In this document: piece by piece, positions 53,163-64,000 of the stretch | How the letters are laid out: each line of letters starts with the position of its first letter | Numbering within the stretch: the first letter of the stretch is position 1 | Made by a program: the position numbers and the translations under genes | Notes under the pieces: model-generated | The model's input: only the letters and a program-made list of their open reading frames with translations | The model's database searches: none | Told to the model about the DNA's origin: nothing | Source: Tubulanus polymorphus | Taxonomy: Eukaryota > Nemertea > Palaeonemertea > Tubulaniformes > Tubulanidae | DNA length: 64,000 nt | NCBI RefSeq assembly: GCF_964204645.1 | Contig: NC_134031.1 | Coordinates: 20,643,307-20,707,306 of the forward strand | Direction: 5' to 3'

Positions 53163-54540
53163 GTATCTCATTCCTATTCATGTGATCTTGTAAACGCATT
53201 TTGTTCATGATTTATACGTGTGTGACAAATAAACTAAACTATTCTGAGACCGACTATTTCATGTATGCATCAGTAGCATTAATGTTCATTGTATGCCTTC
53301 GCAGCGGTGCATTCACCATGATTGGTTTAAACATCTTAGTTTACCGAACCGTACACGTTACATGCGAGCATTTGGGAATTAGGAGTCTTACAAAATGAAA
53401 CATTAATATTTCATCAACTGAATGTTGTTTTGTATTTTTGACTTTCTACCTCGAGGGATTCTAATTCCGTAATGAAATTCTATATATGAATACAGAGCAG
53501 GTATATTATATTACTGCCTGGATCCGCGCCATGTGACATTCGATACCTTAACACCATTCTACCATTTTTTGTAAATCACCCGTGTTCGGGCCCATCCTTT
53601 ACTCGGACATTCTATCATTCGAAATGGTCTAGCAAATGCACTACCGTCAGACATAAGACATTTTACCATAACAGTTTCGAAATGTGATCATCAAGACTTT
53701 ATACTAAAAAGGGTAAATGTGAATGTCCAATTATGGGTGTTTCCAGGTGTAAATTGATACCTGCATAAAGAGAGTGAGTCCACTGCCTTTGGTGATAACT
53801 GCCGCTAATTCTTACCTCTCGAATATCCTATTTACTGATAATACATGTGTAAATCGACGCCGATGACGCAGTAAGTTTTACTGATGAATCAGATAATTGG
53901 AGTACTTGCAGATGAATTTGGAATGGAAGCTTCATTGGATGTTCTTCAATTTCCGATTTTAAAATCAATCCCCTGTTTCGTTCTGTGATGGAAACAAAAT
54001 TGAAATCAAAATTAATCCATCAAATAAATATGAAGGAAAATTCTTAAAACTATACACAATTCCCCTCTCACCATTATCTCAACGCTTAAGTATTCGCTGG
54101 CATCATATTTTCCAAAAGGGTTCAAATTATTATATTATCCTCAAGCATCAGAATTTTAACTGTTGTGTTATCGCACCCAAAGTATATTCTACAACTCGTC
54201 GGAACTAACTGGAGACAATGAACGACCACGTGTTCATATCTAAACTAATACATTTATGATCACAATGTTTATTCTCTTTGCTCAGACTCGCTTTACACAA
54301 TACAGAGTTAACCATTTTAAAATGTATGTAGAACTCAGGACAAGTTCGACTTCTTCAATGACTGATATCAGTAGCCGTATACAACCAACCGCCATCATCT
54401 CCGCCTAGTGCCAGATTCTTTACGACAACGGCTCATTTGTATGTTATCTTGGAAATGGTAAAATCTCCCGATTTACCGCCAAACTATATCGAGAATCCCA
54501 CAAAGACGAACAAATAATTAAGTCCGAAAAATGTTTCCTT

Positions 54541-54630
54541 GAGCTGGTGTAGATTATTCAACGTTTAGACTTAATACTGATAGTCATCTTCAGGAATACT
54601 GTCGGGACGTTGAATAAACTACACAAGCTC
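54541..54630 (-). ncRNA. Second hammerhead-like motif inside a 24-bp inverted repeat
   Basis: The arms 54541-54564 and 54607-54630 are complementary over 24 bases with two mismatches. Between them, on the minus strand, come GTC at the arm end, CTGAAGA (CTGATGA with one change), a GACT/AGTC stem, and TAAAC (GAAAC with one change) leading straight into the other arm. That is the layout of a type III hammerhead, with the long arm as stem III and GUC as cleavage triplet. Two core substitutions make activity unlikely. It is related in layout to the motif at 5.85 kb. Confidence 0.45.
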
Positions 54631-57001
54631 TTTTCTATTTTCTCGTCTTTGTGGGATTCTGGTTTTATTATAATCTCAAAACCGATATAATGTTTTATCA
54701 ACGGTGACCACCACACCCTTCATACCACCAAAACCATAAATCACCGTGGATGGAATATCGGTTGACTGTTAGAAAATGGACACCTGCCCACATCGCATAA
54801 TGGTTCAACCGTTGAGAACCTGAGTCCTGGATGAACTGGTTTATACGTCCACGGTTCTACGGTTCGACGGTCGTTATCTGACATGCTGAATTGTTGATAA
54901 CTTATCCGAACATATCGACATTAATGATGAAACCCGACACTGAAACAGTCAAACACGCTGGAATTTGCTTACCTGAAAAAATACGTATCAATGATATTCG
55001 ATATACAACCGTATAGTACTATCCAACACAACGAACTCGTTCATCGATATCAGCTCCCGATAGATAGCATCATCCACAGAACAACCCGCCCCCGACATAA
55101 CACGCCTGCCTGTGTTCCCCATTAAACGCTTTAGATCGACCTTGACTGACGACGGACGTGCGATGCGCTCGCTGTCTCTCTCTCTCTACGACGCGCCGGA
55201 ATACAAAACAACACAAACAACTATAAATACGTGTATAATTTATAAAAATATTTATTTATACGTTTTCATATTTCTTCCGGCTATACGCGACGGATCGCTT
55301 TGATTTAAACTGCAAGAATATCTCCGCGTGGAAATATAAATATTTCGAACATCAAATATGAAACGACGATGAAACACTAAACGCCACTGTTTTATGCCAA
55401 GAAATAAAACCAGATTCAGAACTATTGTCGATATACTCGCTGTAACACGTTTCGATCTGGTTTCACTTTGATTTATAGAAAATATATATATTTTGAGTTT
55501 CAGCCTTTTTATTTTCAGTTTACACAGATGCGGTGCGGTTAAAATGTTCCATAGTAAACATAACATAGCATAACATTTTCCTTGACAGTTGCACCAATAA
55601 CTTAACAAGGAACAACATTGCATAAAACTATGGCAAGTAACACGCAGTTCCTGACAAATAATCTTGAAAAAGAAGCGAATTGCCATGAATCTAAATTCAT
55701 TCTTGTGTTGCCAACATGATATTGCAATGTATCTTTGTCCCGTGGTAGAAAATTGGGGACGTGCTGGTAAAGGCTACTGTAAAGGCATTGACTATAAACG
55801 TATAATTCCTATATAATATATGCTCGATGTAAAATGTATATCCTAAATTCTTCGACGATATCGATTCCAAGCTACCTCGTAATTACAGATTCTTACTCGT
55901 TGATTATATGAACAGATTTAAAGATATTTCTATATGAAACAAAAAAGGATATACATTCAACTGAGTCAATCAGTCATCGATGTCTCTAGGTTTGATTCCC
56001 AATGATGGGAATCAAAATCAATCGTTCATTAAGCAATAAAGCACATTTTTACAAATTCTAGCAACGATTTGCAGCAGCGTTGCGGATTCAACGTTGGCTT
56101 AAACGTTGCGTATTATCGAATATAGCGGTAACGTAAGTATAGCATCAATTGTTGATTAACAAACAAAACACGTGTTACTCGTAAAAACCACCGATAAGCT
56201 TTAATCGCGTATCAATAATTAATTGCAGGCAGAAAATATTCGAAATATTGCCTTCGGAAAATAACATTCATTTATTACTGTGATTATATAAAGTCGACAG
56301 AACCACGAAACTAAGCAACACCTGTTATCCATTAATGTTCCCGCACACACGGGAGGGAACTCCGATCAAATAGCAACTTATTCAAACGAGCAAATAATGC
56401 AAAACGCTAAAAAATTATATTTACATTATTGCACCCCGATGGCGACCATTTTAATAAATGAACACCATTGAAATGATTTTAACAATTTGAATGATGCTTT
56501 GTGTCCGCAAAATTGGAAATCTAAAATACGTTAGATTTCAATTATCGAAAATTTGAAATCTCGGCGAATTTCATATGAATGCATTGTTAAAATCGATCGT
56601 CATTTTTCATTCACTTCCGTTTTTGGTGGAACGGAAATAATATGTCCATGAAAAAAAAATATATAAAACTAGAAATCCACTACGTAGCTTGATCCCTAGA
56701 CTCCTATATCCTAATCGGTTTGAAATTCAGATAATTTTCTTCAAGGACAGAACAAGCGCTTCGATTTGCGACCGGTTTAATTAGTTAGAGACAAAATTCT
56801 GCGATACGAACAATAATTTAGATAAATGAAAATTTTGTTTTCTGTTGGTTGTCTGAATGAGAAACAAAGAAATTCATCATTGACAAGATTTCACATTTTA
56901 TCCCCAGTTCTAAAGTGACTTTTAAGATCAATAAATATTTGTCAATGAACGTAGAGAAAGTTCAATTACCGAAATACATAGAGCGATTAATGATCACTTA
57001 C

Positions 57002-57074
57002 CTGTATATTGGGCGGATGTTATGACGTCGGACGATGGCGATGGTTCACATACGATTGTGGTATCTTTTATTGT
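57002..57074 (-). other. Candidate internal exon, probably 5' non-coding, of the minus-strand gene
   Basis: Good splice signals flank 73 nt: acceptor CTATTGCTCCTCAG and donor ATACAG|GTAAGT. One frame is open across it (TIKDTTIVCEPSPSSDVITS and a few more residues), but it has no in-frame ATG, and joining it to the exon at 49876 meets a stop before the MRLW start. A 5' UTR exon of the membrane-protein gene is therefore the simplest reading. It could also belong to an unseen transcript. Confidence 0.4.
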
Positions 57075-57914
57075 CTGAGGAGCAATAGGGAATTAAATCC
57101 TTTTTTGTCGCATAGATTTCCATGGCAACCGAACTGTAAAGGAAAAAACGGCGCGCACCACACGTTTGTGAAATCGAGATAATTCGGCTGATTTTTGTGC
57201 GGTGACGGGAAACACCCTCGTGGGTTGCGATTAGCGATACACCAGAAAGTCGAGGTGCTGTCAGTAGTTAATTCGAGCAATCATAGTGCAATCTACCGCG
57301 CGCGCGAGCAAGTTTGGTAAAAACTCTCTATACCGCAGCATATCGATGGCCAACCGACGTGCCGTATCACCCCGTGTTTCAGTATACGCGGCCGGCTTTG
57401 ATAAGGGAGGATAAATAAAGTTAAGTGTTCTTTAAATAAAATAACGCAGTTGCTTGCTCTGTTTACGACACGGCGTAATTTTTCCAACGGAACGGAAAAC
57501 TGATGCAAGAGGTCGTTTTACTTTCTCTTCGCTTTTAGCTTCGATAACTCTCAGCTTGGTCTGGATATACAGGTCACAGTGTGAGTTGATCAACAGGTCC
57601 ATGATCTAGGACCGCGGACAGCACGGCCTTGGGAGGATTAGGTACGGGAGACTCTTCCATATAGTGTGGTCGTGCTACTACTACCACGCGTTAAAACGAT
57701 ATCAGCTTCAACCCGAGCTAAAACTACAATACACTTTCGCATTATCATGATTATTTACACGTGGAAAACGACCAAAAATCAAACCCGTCGCGGCAAATGT
57801 GCCGTGGTTTGTAAATCGCAAAAATCGGGATCGTAACATAGAAGGTTAAGATTATTTTCTTTAATGGTTGAGAACGAAATCCTTTTAAGCCAAAATTAAG
57901 TGAAAGTGTAACTC
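57075..57914. other. Region between the candidate 5' exon and the ING promoter
   Basis: I see no supported exon. A GCGCGCGCG run lies at 57298-57306. If the head-to-head model is right, this is the first intron of the minus-strand gene. Confidence 0.3.
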
Positions 57915-58056
57915 ACTCTAACCGCATCGATTCGAGTCGTTGAGGAAACCTTTCACTGAACAGGTCTGAAACATCAAAACTACCGCTATTCTAACTTCGG
58001 CAAGCGAATGTGTACCGGATTGTGTCGCCATCTGGAGGCCTAAGGAAAGCGCGAAA
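57915..58056. promoter_or_regulatory. Promoter / 5' UTR region of ING, possibly bidirectional
   Basis: This is the sequence directly upstream of the ING start codon. It contains GCCATCTGG at about 58027 and an AAAATGGCGACC context at the start codon, similar to the YY1-type AANATGGCG motif common around metazoan start sites. On the opposite strand a good donor (AGA|GTGAGT) lies at 57913-57914, which would suit a first non-coding exon of the minus-strand gene. The promoter role is inferred from position; no TATA box is seen. Confidence 0.35.
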
Positions 58057-61000
58057 ATGGCGACCGCTATGTATCTAGAGCATTATCTCGATAGTAAGTC
58101 GAATTTAACGCCGATTGAGAAATTAACGGCCTAATCCCTGACAGATCATTCAAGGATTCAGTTCCTGTTGTCGTAAAAAGCAAGAAAAATGAGGATTTAC
58201 AATAGATTTTTACCGTAAAACAAAAAAAAAACTGACGGAAAATCATTGAGCGCCAACCCGGAAGTAAACAAAACAAACATGAATCCCATTCCACTCAAAA
58301 GCGTTTCGATGAAAATGATGTCGGAAACCATAAGGGATCATTTGATATAATAATTACCCATTTTCGTAGATGGGTTCAAGGTGGTGACACTGACAGTACA
58401 CACTCAGACAGAGCCCGGCCGTGGGTCAGTCAGAGAGAGTCTGAATAGAGGTCTGAGGTGATCTTCAGCTGATGGTCATCCTTGCTTGCCAGGGTTTGAT
58501 TGTCTTTGGCTAAGTAACTGAGGATTACCAGGCTCTTGTCATGTTCTTAACATGTTGTTCATGGATACATCCTACAATTCATGACAATGCTCTCTCTCTC
58601 TGTTCTCTCTTATCTGCTGAAAGTATAAAAACACCTGTGGCTCGCAGGCTTTTAACCACTGATGTTTATATACTCTTACAACGTAAAATAGCACGATATT
58701 AGATTGTCTTGGTTGGACCAAATTTGACCTCGAGTCTTGTGGGAAAATCTGGCACAGTCATTTATTTGATTGTGGAACTTTTTTCAGACTTCATATGATC
58801 AATCTTTAATCGTTGTGACTTTTTTTCTAGGTCTAGAAAGTTTGCCAGTAGAATTGCAGAGGAATTTCAATCTGATGAGAGATCTCGACTCGCGATCACA
58901 AGGTGAATATAACCGGTTCAAACAACCCCATACCTCTGTTCAGCTGTTTTACTAGAGGGGGTTCATTGCAGGCCTTCATTGCATTGACTTGTGAAAATCT
59001 TTTCCGAGAAAATGAAGACTATTGAAACTTGGAGAAGTGGCCAAATTACAGCTGGTTCATTGACAGAGGAAATTTGAATGTAAAGATGAGGTGCACTTTC
59101 AGCCCACTGAAGGCTTGAGTCCCAGGGCACTATTGCGGTCACTTTTTGTGGGGAGTCCGCTATTCCATAGATCCTGTTATTTTGGGAAGTTTTGGAGACG
59201 CTTCAAATGGATTGTTTTGATGTTAAGTTTATCAAGTGTCAGCCTAGACACATTTGCAGCCTAAAAACTGGCGTGATGAGATTAAAGAGAGCCAACTAGT
59301 GGTCATTGTTGTCTGGCGAAATCAGCACTTGTACAAATAGCAAAGTGCAATGTTTTTATGATGTTATGTATGATATTGTTGCAGATGTTCTGAAGAATAT
59401 CGATGAATTATGCGATGATTATTTGATGAATGTAAAATCGATGGAACCAGAGAAGAGAGCGTCGCGACTGACCGACATCAGCGAAATGTTCAATAAAAGT
59501 CGTGACTATGGAGATGATAAAGTACAGCTGGCAATGCAGACTTATGAAATGGTACATATTATAATTCTTATAAAGGAACTGCCACATGTTCCGCACTAGG
59601 AAACGAAAGTTGTCCGCATTCAATTTCTTCTGCGTTTTAGTTACTGTAGAATTGTTTGAACGTTTAGAAAAACATTCTACACAAATGCCTTGTAGAAAAG
59701 TCAATTGTATATTATGAAATGGTTTTAAGATTGGAAAGCCTTGAATTCCTGTCGAGAATCGCCTATTTTTGACCAAGTTAAACCAATCGTACTGTAGCGC
59801 TATGCTAGTACTAATTAAATTAAACTTTGTATTTTTCTGCTTGATTAATTAAGGTCGATAAACACATACGAAAATTAGACGCCGATTTGGCTCGATTTGA
59901 GGCGGAATTAAAGGAGAAAGCGGTCGGTGCTAAATCTGGTGGACAAGAAACAGGCAGTAAAAGTAAGTAACATCAACAACTCTATTTGATTATCCATCAA
60001 CCTTGTCGTTCGACAAACATTTTGATTAAACAATTTTTCAACTTTTCTTTCGATAGAGGGCAGGGCAAAATCGGACAAGAAAAAAAAGAAGAAAGACGAT
60101 TTCGATGATGAAATACCGAAGAAAAAGAAAAAGAAGAACCAAATCAGGTATTCTTTAAATATTGGACAGTTCGTTCTAGCAAGGAAAAATCCTTAACGCC
60201 AGACAATATTGGTTCCCTGAAAATTTCTAATGAATATTTATGAAGAAAATTCAAACTTGTCCATTATTTCCGCTTGCTTTTATGGTAATTAATGCTATAT
60301 TTATCCCCCGTCAAACCTACTTAATGGGGATGTTATTTACAATCCACCTTAAGAAAATAGAATATGATGTTTACTGTGTATTACTCAATATTTTTATGAT
60401 CATGGATTCGAGATGAGGGGAAGATAAATGAATGGTTTGTTCCTGCATTTTGATATTACTTGAGATGAATTTGTATTCATTAATAATAAATAGAATTATT
60501 AATGAATATTTCAAATTTTATTTCAAAGTCTTAACATGAGTTGAGAGAAAAGGGCACAGGGGTATGGTTGTAGTGATAATGATAGTATTTTGCTCTGTAT
60601 TTCTAGCGCTACTGATATACCAGTGACACCGACTGTACCTGCATTACCTCTATCTATCGCTCATCCGTCTGATGTATTAGACATGCCTGTCGATCCGAAT
60701 GAACCGACGTACTGTTTGTGTCATCAAGTCTCATACGGAGAGATGATTGGCTGTGATAACGCCGATGTAAGTACCCCCTTCAGATAACACCACACAATTG
60801 TTAATGGAATAAAGAATTGTGATCAGTGTCAACTATGATGAATTTAAGTCTCACACTAGAATATTAGGCCATAAAATTTCAAAGATTACTGCAAAGTTTT
60901 GGCTAATACCAGAAATACCAGAAAAGGAAGGACAAAGTCCTCTTAGTCTTTAGACATTCTAGCATGGGACTTCGCATCTTTTTACCAATGTGAAGTTTTG

Positions 61001-61364
61001 AAAATGTGGTGATAAAATGACTAATGTCTGATGTAGTAGTCAATCAAAATGTCGTGAGTAAACATCTTGTTACTTGTGACATTTTGATTGGAAGTTGATG
61101 TAAGGTTGGTGTTTGATAATATTGGATCAGAGGTGATAAAAGTGTGTCAAATATGTAAGGGGCTGGCAGCGGGTTGACACCCTCCAACCAGACCAAGAAT
61201 AGATACTGCTGTTGTGCTTTCTTTTATAGATGTGTTTACAGTTTACGTATGATTTATTTCAGTGTCCTATCGAATGGTTTCATTTTGCATGCGTTGGACT
61301 TACGATCAAACCGAAAGGAAAGTGGTATTGTCCGAAATGTACGGTCGAACGAAAAAAGAAGTAG
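58057..61364 (+). CDS. ING5: ING4/ING5-family PHD-finger chromatin reader (complete, 7 exons, 245 aa)
   Basis: I assembled seven coding exons by splice sites and phase: 58057-58093, 58831-58902, 59385-59551, 59854-59962, 60057-60147, 60607-60766 and 61263-61364 (TAG). All introns are GT-AG and the total is 245 codons. The protein starts [13 protein letters not shown], as in ING5. The ING domain covers roughly residues 1-105 and includes the conserved block [19 protein letters not shown]. Two lysine runs at about 129-156 form the nuclear localisation region. The PHD finger at about 193-240 keeps all eight zinc ligands (C195, C197, C208, C213, H219, C222, C235, C238) and W217, which lies in the aromatic H3K4me3 pocket of the family. 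The known family role is a nuclear subunit of HBO1/MOZ-type histone acetyltransferase complexes that recruits them to H3K4me3. Human ING4 and ING5 are about 249 and 240 residues long, so this one is full length. Invertebrates often carry a single ING4/5 gene, so the ING5 label means the ING4/5 clade. The start ATG is the first in frame and gives the family N-terminus. Confidence 0.96.
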
Positions 61365-62236
61365 TAAGGGACTGGGGAGTCGCGGGTATTATTGTGTAGA
61401 CGGGAAACCTCTATTAATTTGTCGTAATAACGGACATTATTGCTTTGGAACTGATTAATGAAAACAATGAGCGTTACATTCAAAGTCTGATGTCGAGGCC
61501 AAGAGAAACACAGAGCGTCGTTACAGAATAATTGAGTTAGATTTGGTAGAAATGTTGGCGTTAAGTGAGCCCTGGTGTTATCGTGATCGGTAAATGGAAT
61601 AGTGTTGGATGGACTTAATCGGTAATTTACTCAATGACCTCGCTGAAGTCGTCTTATATGTGGATGACACTTATGTAGTTATTCGAATTGTAAAATTATA
61701 AAATTTGAGCTGTAAATAGAGACCACTTGATTAAATGGGATGCTTTATCGGAGTTTGACTGTAAATTTAAATTCAACAAAATCGTGGATTTATGCATCGA
61801 TGTGGAACTGGTGGTTCCACATGTTGTGAGATGAATTTGTGGAATTAATTGATTTCAATATAATGTTTCATCGTGGAGTCAAAAACAACTATGAAATTGG
61901 GTAACATATTTAAATTGGTAGAGAATGATTAACTTATACCTATTTATTATCAATAATCATTAATTAAGTTAAGGTATCTACATGTAATAATCTTGATATT
62001 AAGTATTTCGTTGTGTCCCCGTTCCCAATGAGATTGGATGTGTATAGTCTGTTGAAAGCGTGAGTTGATTACAGTAGTAAGTGTAATTAATGCATTTTGT
62101 GTAAATATAATACATTTATCAGTCAGTGATGAAAGTTGTTTGTGATAGTTCAAGGCCAAGAGCGGTATTTAAAAGTTGACTATCAATCTGAAGCCTTGAA
62201 CCGCCCCTTCAGACAGACGGATTGGACATCATTTTA

Positions 62237-62368
62237 CAGTGGAACCTCGTTACAGCAGCTTCAGGGGACCAGGATCTGTTTGTTATAACCACTATATCTT
62301 AGAAGATGACATTCTAGATATGTAATAGTCGATAAATCATAATCCATGATCATTATAACGAGGTTCCA
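62237..62368. mobile_element. 132-bp MITE with CAGTGGAACCTCGTTA ends
   Basis: The left end CAGTGGAACCTCGTTAC and the right end, inverted, CTCTGGAACCTCGTTATAA agree over the core GGAACCTCGTTA. Ends of this kind occur on non-autonomous pogo/Tigger-type Tc1-mariner elements. It lies in the probable ING 3' UTR. Confidence 0.75.
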
Positions 62369-62910
62369 GAGCTTATTTTGAAAGCATTGGGAATTAATTA
62401 TCTTCTAATAATGGTTTGGGTCATGTACATACGGTTAGCCTACTGTATAATGACCGTAGCTGATTTTTGAAGGCTCTAAATCATATCTATCCAGTCAACT
62501 GTTAATCTGTTAATATTTAAGTTCATCTTCAATTAAAATGATGTTCAGTAATCGGCCTGAAAGAAATAGGTCCCAGTGGGAAAATGAGTTTGTACTAAAA
62601 TAGTTCTGGCTAGATTTGATTTGAACTCTTATCTGGTGTATATAGTTAACCCTTATTAAATTGTGTGTGTACGCCGTGGTGCACTGTATCTATATGATTG
62701 TTAATTAAAAGATTGTCAAAGGTTGCAAATAGGGTACAATCAATGTAGTTATAGTGTTACGCTTGCAGACGTTGATCCAGGGAGTCTCTTGTAGTCCTTA
62801 AGGTTAATTATGTATTAGAATATTAACATGAGAAATGTCATTTGTTATAATGAATTTGTGTTAAATCTCATATCGTTGTGAGTTGCATCATGTAATGTTA
62901 CTTGCATTGA

Positions 62911-62916
62911 AATAAA
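62911..62916 (+). terminator. Candidate polyadenylation signal AATAAA for the ING gene
   Basis: This is an exact AATAAA with a T-rich tract 10-25 bases downstream. It is the clearest such signal downstream of the ING stop codon on the + strand. cDNA 3' ends would decide which site is used. Confidence 0.5.
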
Positions 62917-62935
62917 TATTGTTAGATTATTTTAT

Positions 62936-64000
62936 TTTCTAAATGAAATAGTTTTTGTTGTACCTTTTTGTGGAAGTACATCCTCCCTGGTAGGGATTCG
63001 AACCTGATGGCATCGAGACTCGTTGCAGTATGAAACCCTGCCACACTGAACTGAGCATGCAGCTATATGTGCAGCTTACATGATCTCATATTAGTTTTGG
63101 GGTTAGGGTTAGCCAATCAGAAATCCTGTTTTCCCATTTATAATTCTTGCGTGAAATTTGCCTCTGATTGGTGCTGCCCGTTTCGCGTGGCAAAGCTGCG
63201 CATGTACCTGTGCACATGGTCTAGAGAGCAGGGGTTCGTGCCATGGCTTAGTGTAGCGATGCCATTAGGATACTGTGTTTCTTGTTGCCCTGACAAGGCA
63301 GTGTCATATTACATGTATGTGTATAAATCCCCTTTCTAATAATGACTGGGAGTTGGCGCTGAATATCAGTACAGTAACTGGACCAACCCTAACTAATGCA
63401 CAGTATTGAAATCTTGTCTTGGATAATCAAATTTATTATTTTTCTTATTACAACAATACATTATAGCAACAATTTACTAAAAAAATACAACGATTGGTTC
63501 CAGCAGTTAAGTACTTCCACTTATAAACGATGCATAATTATCGTAAGTCGCAATCACACAAGCCTTTTTGACCAGGGTTAAATTAGGTCTAGGCCAAATA
63601 GTCTGTTTACATTAGCCACTTATTATTTGAGGATACCAGGTGATAAAATTAATCCAGATTATGCAGAAATATGAAAACGAGATTATGATAGAAAAAAGAA
63701 AATTGGATTCTCGACCCAATGATTATAAGGAGATACTTAACAGTGTCCACTAGGGAGAGATCAACACCTACCATGTTTAAAATGTTAAGTCCCTATGTGC
63801 CTACTTAAAACTCATAACAGGAATAAGATAAAACTATTAAAATGAATATATATATATATCTAAGTAAAACTATTCCAGTTTATCAAATGCTGATACAAGC
63901 AGATATCCAGTGAGACAGAGATTTTGACATTGTAAGTAGAGAATAGACATTGTAAACTTCATTCTTGGTAAATATTTCTAAGTACAACACGCAAAGATAA
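62936..64000. other. Intergenic sequence downstream of ING
   Basis: No gene is recognised. It contains the tRNA-like fragment at 62984-63060, a TTAGGGTTAG stretch at about 63105 beside an inverted CCAATCAGA/TCTGATTGG pair (63114-63172), and an AT microsatellite at about 63845-63858. Confidence 0.5.
62984..63060 (-). repeat. tRNA-derived SINE-like fragment
   Basis: On the minus strand CAGTTCAGTGTGGCAGGG resembles an A box, and GGTTCGAATCCC (63004-62993) is a perfect B box at tRNA spacing. Confidence 0.55.

Larger units (their letters stand above)
49877..57001 (-). other. Inferred 5' intron or intergenic stretch
   Basis: No coding exon is recognised. A minus-strand donor TTTCAG|GTAAGC at 54972 could mark another non-coding exon. 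Contents: hAT-like ends (50940, 51865), a MITE (51205-51366), a foldback fragment (53105-53160), the hammerhead-like motif (54541-54630) and plain AT-rich sequence. Confidence 0.45.
61365..62935 (+). other. Probable 3' UTR of the ING4/5 gene
   Basis: This stretch after the ING stop codon is AT-rich and shows no further conserved reading frame. A canonical AATAAA lies at 62911-62916, followed by a T-rich stretch, so a long UTR of about 1.5 kb ending near 62935 is plausible. Earlier cleavage is possible. A miniature inverted-repeat transposon sits inside it at 62237-62368. Confidence 0.55.

Overview
This window is nuclear DNA from an animal, most likely a marine or other invertebrate. It is AT-rich, most of it is non-coding, genes are split by GT-AG introns, and it is full of short non-autonomous repeats: tRNA-derived SINE-like pieces, miniature inverted-repeat elements, foldback elements and minisatellites. 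No prokaryotic operon, Shine-Dalgarno or phage structure is present. I cannot name the species.

Right end (about 58.0-62.9 kb, + strand): a complete seven-exon gene for an ING4/ING5-type chromatin reader. It encodes 245 residues, with an ING N-terminal helical domain, a lysine-rich nuclear localisation region and a C-terminal PHD finger. All exon junctions keep phase, and the predicted protein begins with the same residues as vertebrate ING5. A long 3' UTR follows. It contains a miniature transposon and ends near an AATAAA signal.

Left and centre (about 6.8-49.9 kb, - strand): four phase-compatible exons spread over 43 kb encode what looks like a single-pass type I membrane protein. They supply a signal peptide, an ectodomain of about 200 residues with three N-glycosylation sequons, one transmembrane helix and a basic cytoplasmic tail. 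I do not recognise the family. The terminal exon was not found and may lie in 1-6.8 kb or outside the window. Two possible 5' non-coding exons at about 57.0-57.1 and 57.9 kb would place its promoter head-to-head with the ING gene.

Almost everything else is intron or intergenic sequence. Its notable contents are two hammerhead-ribozyme-like cores of the kind found in Penelope-like retroelements (5.85-5.91 and 54.54-54.63 kb), a 533-bp foldback element with 17-bp perfect ends (47.39-47.92 kb) and related copies elsewhere, an adjacent imperfect palindrome, several MITEs, a 44-bp minisatellite of six near-identical copies beside the transmembrane exon, and an inverted pair of dispersed repeats at 21.6 and 29.7 kb.
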